From positions 1 through 7,502 of the forward strand of contig CAMAGQ010000080.1 in the NCBI GenBank assembly GCA_945833895.1: a stretch of DNA of 7,502 nt. The letters run 5' to 3'. A program made the translations under genes and the position numbers. The stretch is from an uncultured bacterium. Lineage in GTDB: Bacteria > Cyanobacteriota > Vampirovibrionia > Gastranaerophilales > Gastranaerophilaceae. Under the pieces are notes generated by a model, which was given only the letters and a program-made list of their open reading frames with translations, made no database searches and was not told the origin of the DNA. This document shows positions 5,432 through 7,502 of this stretch, piece after piece. Position 1 is the stretch's first letter, and every line of letters begins with the position of its first letter.

Positions 5432-6925
5432 TTAGCCTTGACCTGCTCTTATCGCATCTCTTTCAGCCAAACGTGCTGCATTCTTTTCGTTTCTGCTTTC
5501 AATTCTGCCTGACAAGTATTTTTCTCTTAAATTCATTCCGTTTTCTGGGTGAATTTTATTGTTTGTGCTTTCATTCTTTGCCACAGCCTTGTCAACTTTT
5601 CTTTCCAGTTTGTCAATGCGTTTGTCTTCTTTATCTCTCATTTTTTGAAGACGTTCTTTTTGCTTAGCAATCTGACCTTGTAATTCTTTTGTATCGTGCT
5701 GATATTCCTGGAATTTTTGAACGTCATCTTGTGCTTTTTGATAAGTTTCTTGTGCAGTCTTGTATTTTGCATCCGCGGTTATCAATGCTGCATGCATTTT
5801 AGTTTGATTAGATTTTTGTTTATCTAAAGTATCTTGCGCTTTATCTAAATTGGCTTTTGCATCATTTGCTGCTGTATTTGTTTTGTCACGAGTTGATTCT
5901 GCTTGAGATTCAGCCTGTTTTGCGGTGTCAAGTTTTGCATCGGCTGCTTGTTTTGCTGCTTTTGCCTGTTCTACTGCTTGTTTCGCCGCCTCATATACAG
6001 GGTTTGGACTACCATCAGGAAGGGTTTGAGGAGTGTTTTCAAGAGTTACCTCAACTTCTTTTAGGTACTGTGCGGCTTGGTTTGCTCCGTCTTGTGCTTG
6101 AACTCTTGCTTCGACTGCTGCACCGTATTGTGCATCGGCGTTCTTTAATGCAAGTAATCTTGAATCTCTTAAATCAGTCGCAGTTTTAACACTGCCATCT
6201 GCTGTCTTAACGTCTTGTTCTGCAGTTTTTAGGCTATCTTTTGTGGAACTTACATCAGATTTGTATGTATCCATATTTGTTTTTGCGGTATTTGCGTTTG
6301 TTTCAAAGTTACCGCTTGTTGCAGTTTGTTGCATTTGTGCAAGTTGACCCTCTGCGTTAGTAATTGCTGTAGATAATTCTCCCGAAGTTTGAGCGTTTTG
6401 CATACCTGAAATTACAGATTGTCCAGCTGTTGAAGACAGTTGTGGAGTTCCTGATGCTCCACCCATTGCAGCCATTGAAGCGTCCAACTGTTGTCCGTTA
6501 GAAAGTCCGCCGAACAACTTAGCACCCATTGCAAAATTTTGTAGAGCATAGTTTCCGTACATCATTGCTTTTTGTAATCCGCTCTGTTTCGGCATTTGCG
6601 GCGTACCTGCAATAGATACAGGCGTACCCGCTTCGGTACTGCGACTAACACCGTTATTGCCCAATGAAGCACGACGTCTGCCTAAATCAACTTGGTTTCG
6701 TCCTTTTAATGCGTTTTGACCGCCAACTCTATTGAATGAACTGTTCTTTTTGAACATTCCGTTAAAAACGGAATTAGAACTTGAAGCTGCACTTGAATTT
6801 TTCAAATTTGTTGCAGCCTGAGAGGAAACCCCTGTGGATTTCGTGTCTATGCCCATTCTGTGACTTCCGAAATTTGCGGAAGCCAAGCCTGGTCGTTTAT
6901 GGCTTTGTATTGCGTCTAAACTCAT
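5432..6925 (-). CDS. Large Ala/Gln/Lys-rich coiled-coil protein of unknown function
   Basis: I do not recognise this 497-residue protein. It has no cysteine and no Sec signal peptide. Residues 1-115 are rich in Ser, Asn and Gly, basic, and probably disordered. Residues 118-141 (from QKAMMYGNYALQNF) form a moderately hydrophobic stretch that could be an amphipathic helix. About 175-290 and 311-450 are long Ala/Gln/Lys/Asp helices with coiled-coil character. They are separated by a Pro/Gly-rich turn at about 296-310 (NTPQTLPDGSPNP), which suggests an antiparallel helical hairpin. The end (420-497) is highly charged with KER and DKR runs. The start is well supported: GAGAGAG lies five bases upstream of the ATG. 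The gene is convergent with tRNA-Cys and divergent from rpmG, so it is a single-gene unit. A structural, surface or secreted role is possible, but nothing proves it. Low-complexity composition will produce spurious database matches to other coiled coils. Confidence 0.85.
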   Translation of the reverse strand: MSLDAIQSHKRPGLASANFGSHRMGIDTKSTGVSSQAATNLKNSSAASSSNSVFNGMFKKNSSFNRVGGQNALKGRNQVDLGRRRASLGNNGVSRSTEAGTPVSIAGTPQMPKQSGLQKAMMYGNYALQNFAMGAKLFGGLSNGQQLDASMAAMGGASGTPQLSSTAGQSVISGMQNAQTSGELSTAITNAEGQLAQMQQTATSGNFETNANTAKTNMDTYKSDVSSTKDSLKTAEQDVKTADGSVKTATDLRDSRLLALKNADAQYGAAVEARVQAQDGANQAAQYLKEVEVTLENTPQTLPDGSPNPVYEAAKQAVEQAKAAKQAADAKLDTAKQAESQAESTRDKTNTAANDAKANLDKAQDTLDKQKSNQTKMHAALITADAKYKTAQETYQKAQDDVQKFQEYQHDTKELQGQIAKQKERLQKMRDKEDKRIDKLERKVDKAVAKNESTNNKIHPENGMNLREKYLSGRIESRNEKNAARLAERDAIRAGQG

Positions 6926-6952
6926 AGTTGCTCTCTCATTTTTTTATTCTTA

Positions 6953-6981
6953 AATATATAAAAACATGTCAAAAGGCTTAA
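6953..6981 (-). promoter_or_regulatory. Candidate promoter region for the coiled-coil gene
   Basis: On the minus strand TTAAGC (6981-6976) and TATATT (6958-6953) are 17 bases apart, giving a start near 6946, shortly before the GAGAGAG ribosome binding site at 6937-6931. A perfect minus-strand TTGACA lies at 6972-6967, but only weak -10 boxes (such as GAATAA) sit at the right distance. The promoter is probably in this stretch; the exact boxes are uncertain. Confidence 0.35.
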
Positions 6982-6999
6982 TTTCACATGATTTCAGAC

Positions 7000-7098
7000 T
7001 TGTTACAAATGTTTACATAATTTTTACGAAGAAAAGTTTTGCAAAACGTTACAAAAAAATTGTGCCGAACAAAGTCAAATCCGTATTATTTGTTTACA
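7000..7098. promoter_or_regulatory. Repeated TTACA-type motifs and palindrome, possible operator
   Basis: The divergent gap contains GTTACAAA twice (7002-7009, 7048-7055) and TGTTTACA twice (7010-7017, 7091-7098), all in the same orientation. It also has a perfect 12-base palindrome GTTTTGCAAAAC (7036-7047) and the palindrome TTGT-T-ACAA (7000-7008). Such clustering is what a regulator-binding region can look like, but in AT-rich DNA some of it is expected by chance. No known regulator site is recognised. Confidence 0.25.
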
Positions 7099-7104
7099 AT
7101 ATGA

Positions 7105-7132
7105 TTGCAATTTATTTTTTTTGTTATATTAT
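7105..7132 (+). promoter_or_regulatory. Candidate promoter for rpmG
   Basis: TTGCAA (7105-7110) and TATTAT (7127-7132) are separated by 16 bases, with a predicted start near 7139. This gives a leader of about 83 bases containing the hairpin at 7154-7178. TATATT at 7125-7130 is an alternative -10 box with poorer spacing. Confidence 0.45.
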
Positions 7133-7153
7133 GATGTTATAAGCCGAAAATAG

Positions 7154-7178
7154 ATAGAATGTGTACTACACATTCTAT
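7154..7178 (+). promoter_or_regulatory. Leader hairpin with short T-run before rpmG, possible attenuator
   Basis: ATAGAATGTGT (7154-7164) and ACACATTCTAT (7168-7178) form a perfect 11-base-pair stem with a 3-base loop, extendable by a G-U pair. TTTT at 7178-7181 follows. The shape is like an intrinsic terminator but is AT-rich. It lies between the likely rpmG promoter and the rpmG ribosome binding site, and no plus-strand gene upstream needs terminating. It may therefore act as an attenuator, an RNA-stability element or a protein-binding leader. Confidence 0.5.
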
Positions 7179-7221
7179 TTTAAATAGGAAACAAGTTAAT
7201 AATACAAAAGGAAATAAAACA

Positions 7222-7389
7222 ATGGGTATCAAAGGAAAAAATGACAGAATGGTAGTACTTGCATGTGAAGAATGCAAAGAAAGAAACTACACAACAACAA
7301 AAAACAAGAAAAACATCAAAGAAAGATTAGAATTGAACAAATACTGTCCTAAGTGCAAAAAAACAACTGTACACAAGGAAACTAAGTAG
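7222..7389 (+). CDS. rpmG: 50S ribosomal protein L33 (zinc-binding form)
   Basis: The 55-residue product matches bacterial ribosomal protein bL33, a component of the large subunit near the tRNA exit site. Characteristic features are the basic start, the segment VLACEEC, RNYTTTKNKKN, and the end KYCPKCKKTTVHKETK. Two CxxC pairs, Cys15/Cys18 and Cys42/Cys45, make this the zinc-ribbon (C+) type. The ATG at 7222 is chosen because AAGGAAA (7208-7214) precedes it and the length is normal. A longer in-frame start at 7159 would place its first codons inside the leader hairpin and add 21 unrelated residues, so it is rejected. tRNA-Trp follows 59 bases after the stop, an order common in bacteria where secE and nusG come next. 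Confidence 0.97.
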   Translation: MGIKGKNDRMVVLACEECKERNYTTTKNKKNIKERLELNKYCPKCKKTTVHKETK

Positions 7390-7394
7390 TATTT

Positions 7395-7448
7395 ATATGC
7401 CGGTAAACCTTGCAAGGAAATATTCCAACGCAGTAAATTCCGGTATAT
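7395..7448 (+). other. Fold-back spacer between rpmG and tRNA-Trp
   Basis: ATATGCCGG (7395-7403) can pair with CCGGTATAT (7440-7448) over nine positions with one G-U pair, directly next to the tRNA 5' end. Inside lie the palindrome CCTTGCAAGG (7408-7417) and a small hairpin GGAA-ATA-TTCC (7416-7426). TTGCAA (7410-7415) and TAAATT (7434-7439), 18 bases apart, could be a promoter for the tRNA. No T-run is present, so rpmG transcripts may simply continue into the tRNA and be processed. Confidence 0.35.
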
Positions 7449-7502
7449 GCGTCCTTAGTTCAGTTGGTAGAACGTCGGTCTCCAAAACCGGATGTCGAGG
7501 GT
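7449..7502 (+). tRNA. tRNA-Trp (anticodon CCA), 3' end cut by window edge
   Basis: The 5' part of a tRNA is clear. The 5' acceptor strand is GCGTCCT (7449-7455). The D-arm is GTTC-AGTTGGTA-GAAC. The anticodon arm is TCGGT-CTCCAAA-ACCGG with anticodon CCA, specific for UGG. The T-arm begins with GAGGGT at the end of the window; the 3' acceptor strand and any CCA lie outside. Its position after rpmG supports the assignment. Confidence 0.93.

Noticed and set aside
5246..5512. Plus-strand reading frame across tRNA-Cys
   Set aside because: It runs through the tRNA and into the antisense of the coiled-coil gene, with no ribosome binding site and no protein-like composition.
5857..6189. Leu-rich plus-strand reading frame inside the coiled-coil gene
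   Set aside because: Antisense shadow of Ala/Gln/Lys codons on the minus strand, which naturally gives Leu/His/Cys-rich translation.
7061..7080. Similarity of GTGCCGAACAAAGTC to the hairpin region at 5374-5388
   Set aside because: The match needs gaps, lacks the pairing arm and does not include the conserved 17 bases; treated as chance.
7159..7221. N-terminal extension of rpmG from an upstream in-frame ATG
   Set aside because: Its first codons lie in the leader hairpin, it lacks a ribosome binding site, and the 55-residue form from 7222 has a good site and the normal L33 length.
1..7502. Reassigned UGA codon, because the seven genes end in TAA (six) or TAG (one)
   Set aside because: Seven stops in AT-rich DNA are too few, the tRNA-Trp has the ordinary CCA anticodon, and all proteins read well with the standard code.

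Overview
The window is AT-rich and densely coded. It carries seven protein genes and two tRNA genes, the second cut by the right edge. Signal peptides, a candidate outer-membrane protein, an FtsB/DivIC-type division protein, a tail-specific S41 protease and a zinc-type ribosomal protein L33 point to a bacterium with a Gram-negative-like envelope. From overall character (low GC, K/N/E-rich proteins, lineage-specific secreted proteins, rpmG followed by tRNA-Trp), my best guess is a gut member of the non-photosynthetic Cyanobacteria (Gastranaerophilales/Melainabacteria). That is an impression and is not proven by any marker here.

Layout. 1-17: the tail of a repeat whose second copy lies at 5395-5411. 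53-1006 (+): exported protein with an acidic linker and a beta-rich C-terminus. 1072-1542 (+): FtsB/DivIC-like membrane protein with a TTG start and its own promoter. 1556-3127 (+): cytoplasmic TPR protein, 13 nt downstream and probably co-transcribed. 3216-3902 (+): exported protein with an HExxH metallopeptidase motif and its own promoter. 3962-5209 (+): carboxy-terminal processing protease (S41) with PDZ domain. 5277-5348 (+): tRNA-Cys with a strong promoter. 5361-5431: a short structured, repeat-containing gap. 5432-6925 (-): a large cysteine-free coiled-coil protein of unknown role. 6926-7221: a divergent regulatory gap with palindromes, direct repeats and a strong hairpin in the rpmG leader. 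7222-7389 (+): rpmG (L33). 7449-end (+): tRNA-Trp.

The first five genes all point the same way, and four act at or across the cytoplasmic membrane. They may form a loose envelope or division neighbourhood, although internal promoters suggest they are not one strict operon. The rpmG/tRNA-Trp end is a translation block that in many bacteria continues into secE-nusG-rplK. No mobile element, CRISPR array or clear novel multi-gene system is visible. The least explained items are the coiled-coil protein at 5432-6925, the repeat shared by 1-17 and 5395-5411, the HExxH protein, and the hairpin in front of rpmG.
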